From Palsa-601 sp052146895 (lineage in GTDB: Bacteria > Actinomycetota > Acidimicrobiia > Acidimicrobiales > Bog-793): DNA of 22,376 nucleotides. The position numbers and the translations under genes are program-made. Below are positions 7,913 through 15,407 of the stretch, one piece after another; the stretch's first letter is position 1; each line of letters starts with the position of its first letter. The stretch is taken from NCBI GenBank assembly GCA_052146895.1, contig JBKQLZ010000093.1, positions 1-22,376 on the forward strand, given 5' to 3'. The notes under the pieces are model-generated. The model saw only the letters and a program-made list of their open reading frames with translations. It did no database searches and was not told where the DNA came from.

Positions 7913-9487
7913 CTACGACCCTTCATCGGGCGGTGGTGATGGATCGAGCGCGGTGGGTGGCGACATGCTCCCTGGCTCGATCCCTGCCGAGGCCATCGCC
8001 CAGCCGCCGCTCCGCATGGCCAACATGTCCTCGGGGAAGGCCTCCTCGTCGTGGATGGCCAGGTCACCAATTTCGAGGATCTCGTCGCTGTAGCGGGCAC
8101 CCCGGAGTATCAGCCCGATGAACTTCATGAGGAGGAAGGTCACAAGTGCCGACCAGAATATGACCCACACGGCCGCTCGGGCCTGTTCCCATAACTGGTG
8201 GGCAGAGCCCGTGTACATGAGCCCGCTCACCGCGAACGGCACACATTTCCCGGCGCCTGCCACGTAGGCCGACTGGGTCGTATTGACGACCTGCCCTGCA
8301 GCATCCAGGTGACCACAGCCGTACTCGATCATGTTCGGGTCACCGAAGATACCGAGCAGCAGACCGCCGAGAAGCCCGGCCATGCCGTGCGTGTACACGA
8401 CACCGAGGGCGTCGTCGACCTTCGAGAACGGCCGCACTTTCGATAGGTAGTTCCACGCCACCCAGACCACGGCGGTGCAGATCACACCGACATAGATGGC
8501 GCCGCGGCCGTTGACCCAGCCTGCACATGGAGTGATGCCGACCAGGCCGCAGATCATGCCGTTCACGCCACCGAGGAACGTGGGCTTCCTGGACTTGGAG
8601 AACAAGCCGTCGAGGGCCATCCAGCTGAGCACGCCTGCACCCGTGGCGAGGTTGGTGTTGATGACGGCAGCGGCCATGCTGGCGCCGGCGTAGTACGGGT
8701 CACCACCGTTGAAGCCGTTCCAGCCCAGCCACAGGATGCCGGCTCCCACTCCAGCCATGACCAGGTTGTTGGGTAAGGCATGCTGCCGGTCCCGCAAGAG
8801 CCGAGGTCCGAGGACCCATGCAGCTACGAAGCCCGACACGCCAGCGGACATATGGATTACGTAGCCACCGGAGAAGTCGAGAGCGCCCTCCTGGGACAGA
8901 TATCCACCGCCCCACAGCATGAAGGCGTCCACGCCGTAGACGAAGGTCGACCAGAGCGGTACGAGAATGCACCAGGCGCTGAACTTGATCCGGCCGAGCA
9001 CGCTTCCCATGAACAGCAAGGGTGTGATCGCGGCGAAGACGAACTGGAAGTACGCAAGCGACGACGTTGGGAAGTGGAACGGGATCGCGGTGTTCGCCGC
9101 TGAGACAGCCTGGCCTTGTTCACCGACGCTGTTGGTGATGCCGCCCGGTTTACCGACGAAGTTCTCGAAGAAGTGCTTCACCCACCCAACGCCCGAGAGC
9201 TGGGTCTGTACACCGTCTCTCACACCTCCTCCGATGGAGGTGGCGCCGAAGCCCATCTTGTAGGACCACAGCACCCAGGCGATGAGAACGAGCGAGAACC
9301 CGGCGAACATCATCGCCATCACGTTCACGGCCCACTTCTTCGGGACGATCGAGGCATAGAGGACGGCTAGAGCGGGCAGGCTCATCAAACCGACGAACGT
9401 GGCAGCCGTTATCTGCCACGTGTTGTCGGCCGGATTGAGCCAACTCGGATATGGGACCGATACTGCGGCCCCTAGCAAATGCACCAC
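7913..9487 (-). CDS. amtB: Ammonium transporter
   Basis: The 524-residue Amt/Mep/Rh-family channel imports ammonium across the cytoplasmic membrane. About eleven hydrophobic helices run from residue 25 to 470. Diagnostic segments are the WSTFVYGVDAFMLWGGGYL region, DFSGGYVIHMSAGVSGFVAA with the first pore histidine, GWNGFNGGDPYY, and VVYTHGMAGLLGGLLLGIFGDP with the second. The first periplasmic loop is longer than in E. coli AmtB (a Gly/Val-rich segment around residues 85-125). The cytoplasmic C-terminus EILEIGDLAIHDEEAFPEDM is the regulatory tail that meets P-II in this family. The GTG at 9487 has a GAGAGGAG Shine-Dalgarno sequence; GTG 9484 is an alternative. Unlike most neighbours it has a leader of perhaps 100 nt. 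A GlnR-type operator lies upstream. Confidence 0.95.
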   Translation of the reverse strand: MVHLLGAAVSVPYPSWLNPADNTWQITAATFVGLMSLPALAVLYASIVPKKWAVNVMAMMFAGFSLVLIAWVLWSYKMGFGATSIGGGVRDGVQTQLSGVGWVKHFFENFVGKPGGITNSVGEQGQAVSAANTAIPFHFPTSSLAYFQFVFAAITPLLFMGSVLGRIKFSAWCILVPLWSTFVYGVDAFMLWGGGYLSQEGALDFSGGYVIHMSAGVSGFVAAWVLGPRLLRDRQHALPNNLVMAGVGAGILWLGWNGFNGGDPYYAGASMAAAVINTNLATGAGVLSWMALDGLFSKSRKPTFLGGVNGMICGLVGITPCAGWVNGRGAIYVGVICTAVVWVAWNYLSKVRPFSKVDDALGVVYTHGMAGLLGGLLLGIFGDPNMIEYGCGHLDAAGQVVNTTQSAYVAGAGKCVPFAVSGLMYTGSAHQLWEQARAAVWVIFWSALVTFLLMKFIGLILRGARYSDEILEIGDLAIHDEEAFPEDMLAMRSGGWAMASAGIEPGSMSPPTALDPSPPPDEGS

Positions 9488-9791
9488 TCGGGTACTCCTC
9501 TCGTACGGTCATTGCGTCCGGCGCCCGCGCCGTGGACAGGGCGGCACGCAGCACCGGGTGCGCCGAGGTCACGGCAGGCGGTTCGCCCTGCCGCCCCAAG
9601 AATGCAAGGCAGGAGTTTCCGGACAGTCACGCCTGTGTTACTTGTGCGTGAACTGGAATCCGACGAGGTGCAGCCCAGGTCAGGAAGGGCGCACCCGGGT
9701 GACCTTCTCTCGGCAAGCTGGAGTCCGCCGCTACGATCTCGCATCGCCGGAGGAGAACGGCTGGCTTGGCGAGCGGAGGTGAAGCGGAGCG
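9488..9791. other. Intergenic region between amtB and a divergent membrane protein gene
   Basis: This 304-bp gap has no convincing gene. It holds the probable amtB leader with a 7-bp hairpin (CGGCAGG 9572-9578 with CCTGCCG 9587-9593), a GlnR-like array (9615-9652) and the upstream region of the plus-strand gene. A possible -10, TACGAT (9732-9737), and a GGAGGT ribosome site (9775-9780) precede that gene. Confidence 0.7.
9615..9652 (-). promoter_or_regulatory. GlnR-type operator of amtB
   Basis: Read towards amtB, the site is TTCAC-n6-GTAAC-n6-GTGAC-n6-GAAAC, four half-sites in exact 11-bp phase. The known actinobacterial GlnR consensus is gTnAC-n6-GaAAC repeated. The second pair, GTGAC-n6-GAAAC, is a perfect match, and the first pair has one mismatch in each half. 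It lies 128-165 bp before the amtB start. GlnR, an OmpR-type regulator not encoded in this window, would activate amtB in nitrogen limitation. A weak -10-like CATTCT (9604-9599) lies downstream. Confidence 0.7.
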
Positions 9792-10376
9792 ATGGACTCG
9801 CCGAAAACGGCTCAAGATCCGGTTGCTCGGCAAGAGCGCCAGGGCGGCGTTGGACCGGTTGCCAACGGCGATACGCCGCCCTCGGCGGAGCCGATCATGA
9901 CCCTTCGCGGTGCCGGCGTGGACGTGGACGTCCGCCGCGTCGCTCGAGTGCTCGCGGGTCTCTGCCTACTGGGCTTGGCTGTCCTCACCGTCGTTCTTCT
10001 CATCGCCGGCGTCGAGAACAACGCGCAGGTAACCCGTCTGCATCAACACGGAGTTCCGGTCGAGGTCACGGTGTCCAGCTGCATCGGTCTCATGGGAGGA
10101 AGCGGTAGCAACATCGCGGGGTACTCCTGCCGGGGGACCTTCACGATCGCCGGCCATCTCTACAACGAGGCGATTCCGGGCAGCACCCTTTACCGCCCTG
10201 GGGCAAAGCTCGCGGGGATCACGGTCCCCGGAGATCCGTCCCTGCTCTCCACACCAAGTGCTCTCGCCACCGAGCACGCCTCATGGAGAGTGTTCGCTCT
10301 CCCGGGCATCCTCCTGGTCGTCCTCGTACTGCTCGTAGCCGCGGCGTCGCTCAGGCGACGGCGCGGATCCAGCTGA
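9792..10376 (+). CDS. Two-helix membrane protein, DUF3592-like
   Basis: The 194-residue protein has unknown function. A polar N-terminus of about 48 residues precedes a first transmembrane helix (VLAGLCLLGLAVLTVVLLIAG). An extracytoplasmic loop follows with HQHGVPVEVTVSSC, YSCRGTFTIAGHLYNE and GAKLAGITVPGDPSLL. A second helix (FALPGILLVVLVLLVAAA) and a short Arg-rich tail end it. The loop's two cysteines and the order of helix, beta-rich loop, helix resemble DUF3592-type membrane proteins, but the match is weak. The ATG at 9792 has GGAGGT at 9775-9780 and a closer GCGGAG. It is divergent from amtB and converges on the next gene with 12 nt between. Its GTG, ATG and codon use resemble its neighbours, so recent transfer is not suggested. 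Confidence 0.75.
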   Translation: MDSPKTAQDPVARQERQGGVGPVANGDTPPSAEPIMTLRGAGVDVDVRRVARVLAGLCLLGLAVLTVVLLIAGVENNAQVTRLHQHGVPVEVTVSSCIGLMGGSGSNIAGYSCRGTFTIAGHLYNEAIPGSTLYRPGAKLAGITVPGDPSLLSTPSALATEHASWRVFALPGILLVVLVLLVAAASLRRRRGSS

Positions 10377-10388
10377 GCTCGCCTCGGA

Positions 10389-11027
10389 CTACCGCTTGCG
10401 CGCTGGCCGCGGCGGTGTGTAGCGCTTGGTGGTCGGGGGAGGTGAGTAACTCGTGCTGGCGGCACTCGATCTCGACGCGGTGGCCCCGGTTGCCTCGTGC
10501 AGGTTGCGCTGCAACCGGTACGCCCGCACGAGTAGCCAGGCGCCACCCATGATGAAAGGGACGCCGAATCCCCAGTAATGGAGATTGAAGATCGCGAGCC
10601 CGTAGAGAGCCATCGCGATGCCGAGGTAGAGACGCTTGCGCAACAGAGCAGTCACGAGCATCAGCACCGACATCACCACCAACACGGCAGCCAACCCCTG
10701 GTAGAGCGAGAGGCTGACGTGGAGCTTGTTCAGCTGGCCGTTCTTCAGGTGGGCCGCTGGGTCGTGGTCGATCAAGGCGGTGATGACGAGGATCCCGATT
10801 GCTGCGGCAAAAGGCGCAGCAAGCAGGCCGAGCAACCGTTCCTTGTCGTCGGCGGACTTGACCGAGGACTCGAGCTCCTCGAGCGAGACCGGCTCGCCGG
10901 CGGCAGCAGATGAGGTGACCTCGTCCGAGTCCACCGGCTTGACGATGGCGGAGCGGAGTCGCTGAAAGAGGCTCGGTGGGGGTGTGTCGTCGCCATCCAA
11001 GTCGTCGAAGTCGCGACCGGCGGGCAT
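10389..11027 (-). CDS. Membrane protein of unknown function
   Basis: The 212-residue protein starts MPAGRDFDDLDGDDTPP. An acidic, Pro-rich cytoplasmic segment of about 65 residues, with SLEELESSVKSADDKERL, precedes about four hydrophobic helices: LLAAPFAAAIGILVITALI, LAAVLVVMSVLMLVTALL, LGIAMALYGLAIFNLHYW and FIMGGAWLLVRAY. The tail is rich in Ser, Thr, Pro, Arg and Lys (SYSPPPTTKRYTPPRPARKR). Similar proteins are common and uncharacterised in actinobacteria. I see no catalytic motif. The ATG at 11027 is preferred to a longer start at 11081 because TATCCT (11039-11034) lies 6 nt before it, giving a leaderless transcript. It is divergent from the ACT-domain gene, the two starts lying 99 bp apart. 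Confidence 0.75.
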   Translation of the reverse strand: MPAGRDFDDLDGDDTPPPSLFQRLRSAIVKPVDSDEVTSSAAAGEPVSLEELESSVKSADDKERLLGLLAAPFAAAIGILVITALIDHDPAAHLKNGQLNKLHVSLSLYQGLAAVLVVMSVLMLVTALLRKRLYLGIAMALYGLAIFNLHYWGFGVPFIMGGAWLLVRAYRLQRNLHEATGATASRSSAASTSYSPPPTTKRYTPPRPARKR

Positions 11028-11113
11028 CGGCGGAGGATAGCGCGCCCCGCGAAGGGCCCGATCTCGCAACACGGCGTTCAACTTCCTGGCGCACGGCCGT
11101 CACATCGCCGATC

Positions 11114-11119
11114 TAGCGT
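11114..11119 (+). promoter_or_regulatory. -10 element of the ACT-domain gene, probable leaderless transcript
   Basis: TAGCGT ends 7 nt before the GTG at 11127. No Shine-Dalgarno sequence is present. It matches the -10-to-start pattern seen before several other genes here. Confidence 0.5.
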
Positions 11120-11126
11120 TCACGGT

Positions 11127-11747
11127 GTGCCGCGCTACGCCATCGAGATCTCGCTGCAGGACCAGCCGGGTGCTCTCGGAGCGGTCGCCAGCTTGATCGG
11201 CAAGTTCGGTGGCGACGTGGTCGACGTCGACGTACTCGAGCACGGGCGAGGTCGCGCTCGCGACGAGATAACGGTCGAGCTGGCGGGGCCGGAGATCGCC
11301 GATCAGCTCGGCAAAGAGTTGTCGAGCTTGCCCGGTGTAGAGGTTGACCACCTCGCCCCTCTCGGCGAGTACGGACACCATCTTCTTGTCGATGCTCTCG
11401 AGGTCGCGGCGGCCATGGTCGCTGAGACGTCTCCTCCAGGCCTCCTCGACGCGCTCGTCACCGGAGTGGTCGCCGCGTTCAGCGCCTCTTGGGCGGTGGT
11501 CGTCTCGGAGGGTCGCGACCGGCCGATCGCTGCTGCGGGAGGTGTGCCTCCCGCCTCTGTGACGCGGACCGCCGGAGGGCCGCTCCGGTTCGCCGGCAGC
11601 GACGACTGCCTGGCGCTCCCGATCGGCGAACAGGGAATGGTGCTGGTGGTCGGGCGCGAGGGATGGGCCTTCCGCAACCGAGAACGTCGGGAGCTGACCA
11701 CGCTCACCCATGTCGCTGCCACGAGGTACGAGCAGCTCGCACGCTGA
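11127..11747 (+). CDS. ACT-domain protein with a C-terminal GAF-like region
   Basis: This 206-residue protein carries an N-terminal ACT domain (about residues 3-70): YAIEISLQDQPGALGAVASLI, then GGDVVDVDVLEHG and DEITVELAGP. The QPGALG turn is the usual ligand-binding loop of amino-acid-sensing ACT domains. Residues about 85-200 look like a GAF-type sensor: a helix (LLDALVTGVVAAFSASWAVVVSEG), central strands (CLALPIGEQGMVLVVGREGWAF) and a closing helix (RERRELTTLTHVAATRYEQL). There is no enzyme domain, so it is probably a small-molecule sensor, but its target is unknown. The GTG at 11127 follows a leaderless -10. The NUDIX gene follows on the same strand after 18 nt, with its own -10-like sequence. 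Confidence 0.75.
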   Translation: MPRYAIEISLQDQPGALGAVASLIGKFGGDVVDVDVLEHGRGRARDEITVELAGPEIADQLGKELSSLPGVEVDHLAPLGEYGHHLLVDALEVAAAMVAETSPPGLLDALVTGVVAAFSASWAVVVSEGRDRPIAAAGGVPPASVTRTAGGPLRFAGSDDCLALPIGEQGMVLVVGREGWAFRNRERRELTTLTHVAATRYEQLAR

Positions 11748-11765
11748 GCGCATAAAGCTTGCGCG

Positions 11766-12305
11766 ATGACTGCCGAGTCAACCCACGGTGCTTGGGAGCC
11801 TCTCGCCGCGCGCCCCGGACCATCCGGCTTCGTCCACGTGACCACCGTGACTTACCGGCTCCCCGACGGACGGAACGCCGACTGGGACCTCGTAACCGGG
11901 CCGGACGCCGTCGCCGTGCTCGCCCTCACCGCAACGAACGAAGTCATCCTCGCCCGGCAGTACCGCCCGGGACCGGCTGCGATTCTTGACGAGCTCCCGG
12001 GCGGGCTCGTCGACGCGGGTGAGATGCCGGCGGAGGCCGCGCAGCGGGAGCTGCTCGAGGAGACCGGTTATCGCGGGGAGCTCGAGATCGTGGGGTGGCT
12101 CTCGCAGGCGGCGAACATGACGCGACGCAACTGGGTCGCCGTCGCGAAGAATTGCAGCCGAGACGCCGAGCCGTCACTCGGCCCTTACGAGTACATAGAG
12201 GTCGTCCTTCGGCCGCTGTCGGTCTTCCGCCGGGACCTTCGATCGTCACGGATCACCGATCTCGGCGCCGCTTACCTCGCCCTGGATCACCTCGGCCTAC
12301 TCTGA
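11766..12305 (+). CDS. NUDIX hydrolase, ADP-ribose pyrophosphatase-like
   Basis: The 179-residue enzyme has a complete Nudix box from Gly80, GLVDAGE-x7-RELLEETGY. This fits GX5EX7REUXEEXGU and supplies the metal-binding glutamates. Upstream are AVLALTATNEVILARQYRPG and ILDELPGG, and downstream GWLSQAANMTRRNWVAVAKNC and YEYIEVVLRPLSVF. The RQYRP and ELPGG features are typical of the NudF/ADP-ribose pyrophosphatase group, which hydrolyses ADP-ribose or nucleotide sugars to monophosphates. Exact substrate is not certain. The ATG at 11766 lies 7 nt after TAAAGC (11753-11758), a one-mismatch leaderless -10; co-transcription with the ACT gene is also possible. A terminator follows about 80 nt after the stop. 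Confidence 0.85.
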   Translation: MTAESTHGAWEPLAARPGPSGFVHVTTVTYRLPDGRNADWDLVTGPDAVAVLALTATNEVILARQYRPGPAAILDELPGGLVDAGEMPAEAAQRELLEETGYRGELEIVGWLSQAANMTRRNWVAVAKNCSRDAEPSLGPYEYIEVVLRPLSVFRRDLRSSRITDLGAAYLALDHLGLL

Positions 12306-12383
12306 GGGGCAGCGCAGAGCCTCATTCAGAATCGATTTCCGTTCCTGACCTGGGCAGCATCGCAGGGAATGACCCCGGGGGGC

Positions 12384-12409
12384 CCGGGGGCCAGAAGGCC
12401 CCCGGCTTT
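12384..12409 (+). terminator. Rho-independent terminator before the dnaK operon
   Basis: CCGGGGGCC (12384-12392), an AGAA loop, GGCCCCCGG (12397-12405), then CTTTG. The 9-bp all-GC stem with a short T-run ends NUDIX transcription and isolates the dnaK promoter. Confidence 0.7.
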
Positions 12410-12433
12410 GCACCACAGCCGAAGGCCCGTCAG

Positions 12434-12454
12434 GTTGACAATGCTGCACTCAAC
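12434..12454. promoter_or_regulatory. HAIR operator for HspR
   Basis: GTTGACA-n7-ACTCAAC has the exact 21-bp spacing of the HspR-associated inverted repeat, CTTGAGT-n7-ACTCAAG. The GTTGA and TCAAC outer arms pair perfectly, and the right half differs from consensus only in its last base. It covers the -35 hexamer, so HspR binding would block RNA polymerase. hspR is the fourth gene of this operon. Confidence 0.8.
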
Positions 12455-12465
12455 TTGGCTATACT
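12435..12465 (+). promoter_or_regulatory. dnaK operon promoter
   Basis: A consensus -35, TTGACA (12435-12440), and a -10, TATACT (12460-12465), are separated by 19 bp, slightly long. It is the best sigma-70-type promoter in the window. The predicted start near 12472 gives a leader of about 100 nt, which holds a small hairpin (ACCCG 12491-12495 with CGGGT 12501-12505). Confidence 0.75.
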
Positions 12466-12570
12466 GGAAGCTAGCAAGCGAGTAAAGCGGACCCGAGATC
12501 CGGGTTTGAGCGGTAGGACAGCGGCCTGAGCTGGTGTTACGACCGCAACGAGATTCAAGGAGCAGAACAC

Positions 12571-14433
12571 ATGCCGAAGGCCGTTGGGATCGACCTCGGA
12601 ACTACCAACTCGGTGGTCGCCTTCTTAGAGGCCGGCGAGCCCACCGTCATCCCGAACGCGGAAGGCGGGCGGACCACTCCGTCGGTTGTTGGTTTCGCCA
12701 AGTCCGGCGAGGTACTCGTCGGCGAGGTAGCCAAGCGCCAGGCGATCACGAACCCGGATCGGACGATCCGGTCGGTGAAGCGCAACATGGGCACCAGCTG
12801 GAGCGTCGACATCGACGGGAAGGCCTACACACCCCAGGAGATCTCGGCCCGGATCCTGCAGAAACTGAAGCGGGACGCCGAGTCCTACCTTGGTGACACG
12901 GTCACGCAGGCTGTCATCACCGTCCCCGCCTACTTCGACGATGCGCAGCGCACCGCGACCCAAGAGGCTGGCAAGATCGCCGGGCTCGAGGTCCTCCGGA
13001 TCATCAACGAGCCGACGGCGGCCGCCCTTGCGTACGGTCTCGACAAGGAAGGCGCCGACCAGACGGTCCTCGTGTTCGACCTCGGCGGTGGAACCTTCGA
13101 CGTCTCGATCCTCGAGATCGGAGAGGGCGTCTTCGAGGTGAAGTCCACGTCCGGTAACACCCACCTCGGTGGTGACGACTGGGACGACCGGGTCATGGAG
13201 TGGCTCGTGAAGACGTTCAAGGACACCGAGGGCGTTGACCTGTCGACCGACAAGATGGCCACGCAACGGCTGAAGGAAGCGGCTGAGAAGGCGAAGATCG
13301 AACTGTCGGCCGTGCAGGAGACCACGATCAACCTCCCGTTCATCACGGCGACGACCGAAGGCCCGAAGCACCTCGACTTGAAGCTCACGCGCGCCAAGTT
13401 CCAGGAGCTGACTGAGGACCTCGTCGACCAGTGCAAGGGGCCGTTCGAATCAGCGGTCTCTGATGCAGGACTCTCGAAGACGGACATCGACCACGTAGTG
13501 CTGGTTGGCGGATCGACGCGTATGCCGGCAATCCAGGATCTTGTCCAGCAGCTCACGGGCAAGGAGCCCCACAAGGGCGTCAACCCTGACGAGGTCGTCG
13601 CAGTCGGTGCTGCCATCCAGGCAGGCGTCCTCAAGGGCGAGGTCAAAGACGTCCTCCTGCTTGACGTGACGCCCCTCAGCCTCGGTATCGAGACCAAGGG
13701 TGGCATCACCCACAAGCTCATCGAGCGCAACACGACCATCCCGACCCGCCGGTCGGAGATCTTCACGACGGCCGAGGACCATCAGCCATCGGTCGAGATC
13801 CACGTTCTGCAGGGTGAGCGGGACATGGCCATGTACAACAAGACGCTCGGCAAGTTCCAGCTCGTCGACCTGCCGCCGGCTCCGCGCGGCGTGCCGCAGA
13901 TCGAGGTCGCTTTCGACATCGATGCGAACGGCATCGTCCACGTCTCCGCGAAGGACCTCGCGACCGGCAAGGAGCAGTCGATGACCATCACCGGTCAGTC
14001 GTCGCTCCCGCGCGACGACATCGCGCGGATGGTGAAGGACGCGGAGGCTCACGCCGAAGATGACCGGAAACGCCGCGAAGAGGCCGAAGCTCGCAACCAG
14101 GCCGACACGCTCGTCTACCAGACCGAGAAGCTCCTCCGCGAGCACGGCGACAAGGTGCCGGCTGATGACCGCGAGAAGGTCGAGTCAGCCCTCGCCGACG
14201 TCAAGGAGAAGATTGTCGGGACCGACACCGAGGCGCTCAACCGCAGCCTCGACGCGCTCCGGACTGCCTCGCAGACCCTCGGCCAGAAGATGTACGAGCA
14301 GGCAGCTGCCCAACAGCCCGCAGGCGGCGCGAGCGGTTCGAGCGGCTCTTCGGACGAACCATCAGAAGATGAGGTAGTGGACGCTGAGATCGTCGATGGA
14401 CCCGACAGCGAAGCGGACGCTGCAGGCGCATGA
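12571..14433 (+). CDS. dnaK: Chaperone DnaK (Hsp70)
   Basis: This 620-residue ATP-driven chaperone binds exposed hydrophobic peptides with DnaJ and GrpE. The nucleotide-binding domain opens with GIDLGTTNSVVAF (from residue 6). It continues with VITVPAYFDDAQR, INEPTAAALAYG, LVFDLGGGTFDVSILEI (around 168-184) and VVLVGGSTRMPAIQ. The linker DVLLLDVTPLSLGIET (around 360) leads into the substrate domain with its beta-sandwich and a charged helical lid. The tail is Gly/Ser-rich and ends in EDEVVDAEIVD, the usual conserved DnaK tail, plus a short acidic extension. The ATG at 12571 has an AAGGAG Shine-Dalgarno sequence. It is first in the operon, under the HAIR-controlled promoter, and its stop overlaps the grpE start (ATGA). 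Confidence 0.98.
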   Translation: MPKAVGIDLGTTNSVVAFLEAGEPTVIPNAEGGRTTPSVVGFAKSGEVLVGEVAKRQAITNPDRTIRSVKRNMGTSWSVDIDGKAYTPQEISARILQKLKRDAESYLGDTVTQAVITVPAYFDDAQRTATQEAGKIAGLEVLRIINEPTAAALAYGLDKEGADQTVLVFDLGGGTFDVSILEIGEGVFEVKSTSGNTHLGGDDWDDRVMEWLVKTFKDTEGVDLSTDKMATQRLKEAAEKAKIELSAVQETTINLPFITATTEGPKHLDLKLTRAKFQELTEDLVDQCKGPFESAVSDAGLSKTDIDHVVLVGGSTRMPAIQDLVQQLTGKEPHKGVNPDEVVAVGAAIQAGVLKGEVKDVLLLDVTPLSLGIETKGGITHKLIERNTTIPTRRSEIFTTAEDHQPSVEIHVLQGERDMAMYNKTLGKFQLVDLPPAPRGVPQIEVAFDIDANGIVHVSAKDLATGKEQSMTITGQSSLPRDDIARMVKDAEAHAEDDRKRREEAEARNQADTLVYQTEKLLREHGDKVPADDREKVESALADVKEKIVGTDTEALNRSLDALRTASQTLGQKMYEQAAAQQPAGGASGSSGSSDEPSEDEVVDAEIVDGPDSEADAAGA

Positions 14434-15386
14434 GGAACGCAGAGTCTGAGCCGAGCAATCGCTCGGCCTCAGACGCGTCGCACGATCCAGAACTAGGTGA
14501 CGCTGCGACGGGTTCGCCTGGGAAGCCCTCGCCGGAGCAGCATTCATCAACGAAGCGCTCAACGGAGAAGCGCTCGCCGGAGCAGCATTCATCAACGAAG
14601 CGCTCAACGGAGAAGCGCTCGGCGCAGAAGCGACCACCCGAGCAGGCATCGGCCGAGGAGGAGGCTCCCGTGTACCAGGGAGCCGACGAGGCGGAGTCCG
14701 ACATGCCGAGGGAGACCGACGACCGGCTCAGCGCCGACTTCGCGCGCAAGGCTGTCGAACAGCTCAACGCCGAATTCGCAACCAAGGCTGACGACCCGCT
14801 CGGGCCTGACAGTGAGAGCAAGGCTGACGACCCGCTCGGGCCTGACAGTGAGAACAAGGCTGACGACCCGCTCGGGCCCGACAATCTGTTCGCCACGCTC
14901 GACGATCTGTTCGGCGCGGACCTGGCAAGGCTCGTCGCAGAGCGGGACGAGTACCTCGACTCCCTCCGCAGGCTGCAGGCGGACTTCGACAACTACCGTA
15001 AGCGGGCCATTCGCCAGCAGACGGACCTGCTCGACCGCGCCTCCGAGGGCCTGCTCATCCAACTGCTGCCGGTTCTCGACGTCATCGACTTGGCGGAGGC
15101 TCACTCGAGCCCTGAGGGCGACGCGGACGATGCCGCGATCTCCCAGATCGGCACGTTGCTCCGCGAGACACTGAGGCGAGAAGGGCTGGAGCGAATCGAC
15201 GAGGTGGGCGTCCCGTTCGATCCGACGGTTCACGACGCCGTCGCGCACGAAGACGACGATGGCGAAGGCGAAGGCGATGACGACGGCACCGCAGGGCACG
15301 GCCCGACAGTGTCCGAGGTGATGCGGGCGGGCTACAGCCTGAGAGGCCGCGTCGTCCGTCCCGCGATGGTCAAGGTAAAGGGTTGA
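14430..15386 (+). CDS. grpE: Nucleotide exchange factor GrpE with long repeat-bearing N-terminus
   Basis: GrpE speeds ADP release from DnaK. The conserved core is at about residues 165-318: ERDEYLDSLRRLQADFDNYRKRA forms the long dimerising helix, followed by LLIQLLPVLDVIDLAEAH and the beta-wing (GVPFDPTVHDAV, GYSLRGRVVRPAMVKV). At 318 residues it is well over the usual 180-230. The excess is an N-terminal polar region of about 160 residues that holds two separate tandem repeats (15 residues twice; 12 residues three times). There is also an acidic insert (EDDDGEGEGDDDG) in the beta domain near residue 275. The start overlaps the dnaK stop by ATGA. The extension has no known role; such GrpE tails are often disordered. 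Confidence 0.95.
   Translation: MRNAESEPSNRSASDASHDPELGDAATGSPGKPSPEQHSSTKRSTEKRSPEQHSSTKRSTEKRSAQKRPPEQASAEEEAPVYQGADEAESDMPRETDDRLSADFARKAVEQLNAEFATKADDPLGPDSESKADDPLGPDSENKADDPLGPDNLFATLDDLFGADLARLVAERDEYLDSLRRLQADFDNYRKRAIRQQTDLLDRASEGLLIQLLPVLDVIDLAEAHSSPEGDADDAAISQIGTLLRETLRREGLERIDEVGVPFDPTVHDAVAHEDDDGEGEGDDDGTAGHGPTVSEVMRAGYSLRGRVVRPAMVKVKG
14529..14618 (+). repeat. 45-bp perfect tandem repeat in grpE
   Basis: Copies at 14529-14573 and 14574-14618 are identical and in frame, encoding SPEQHSSTKRSTEKR twice (residues 34-63). A partial degenerate third unit follows (SAQKRPPEQ). The perfect identity, including synonymous sites, points to recent duplication. Confidence 0.9.
14784..14891 (+). 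repeat. 36-bp tandem repeat, three copies, in grpE
   Basis: Units at 14784-14819, 14820-14855 and 14856-14891 each begin KADDPLGPD (residues 119-154). The first two copies differ by one base; the third diverges at its end. This is a separate repeat family from the 45-bp one just upstream. Confidence 0.9.
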
Positions 15387-15407
15387 GCTAGGTAGAGAAA
15401 GGCAGAC

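Noticed and set aside
9572..9593. A riboswitch or regulatory RNA in the amtB leader
   Set aside because: Only a simple 7-bp hairpin is visible; there is no recognisable aptamer architecture.
14529..14891. Repeats in grpE as a possible CRISPR array
   Set aside because: Copies are directly adjacent with no spacers, in frame, and coding; they are tandem duplications within a gene.
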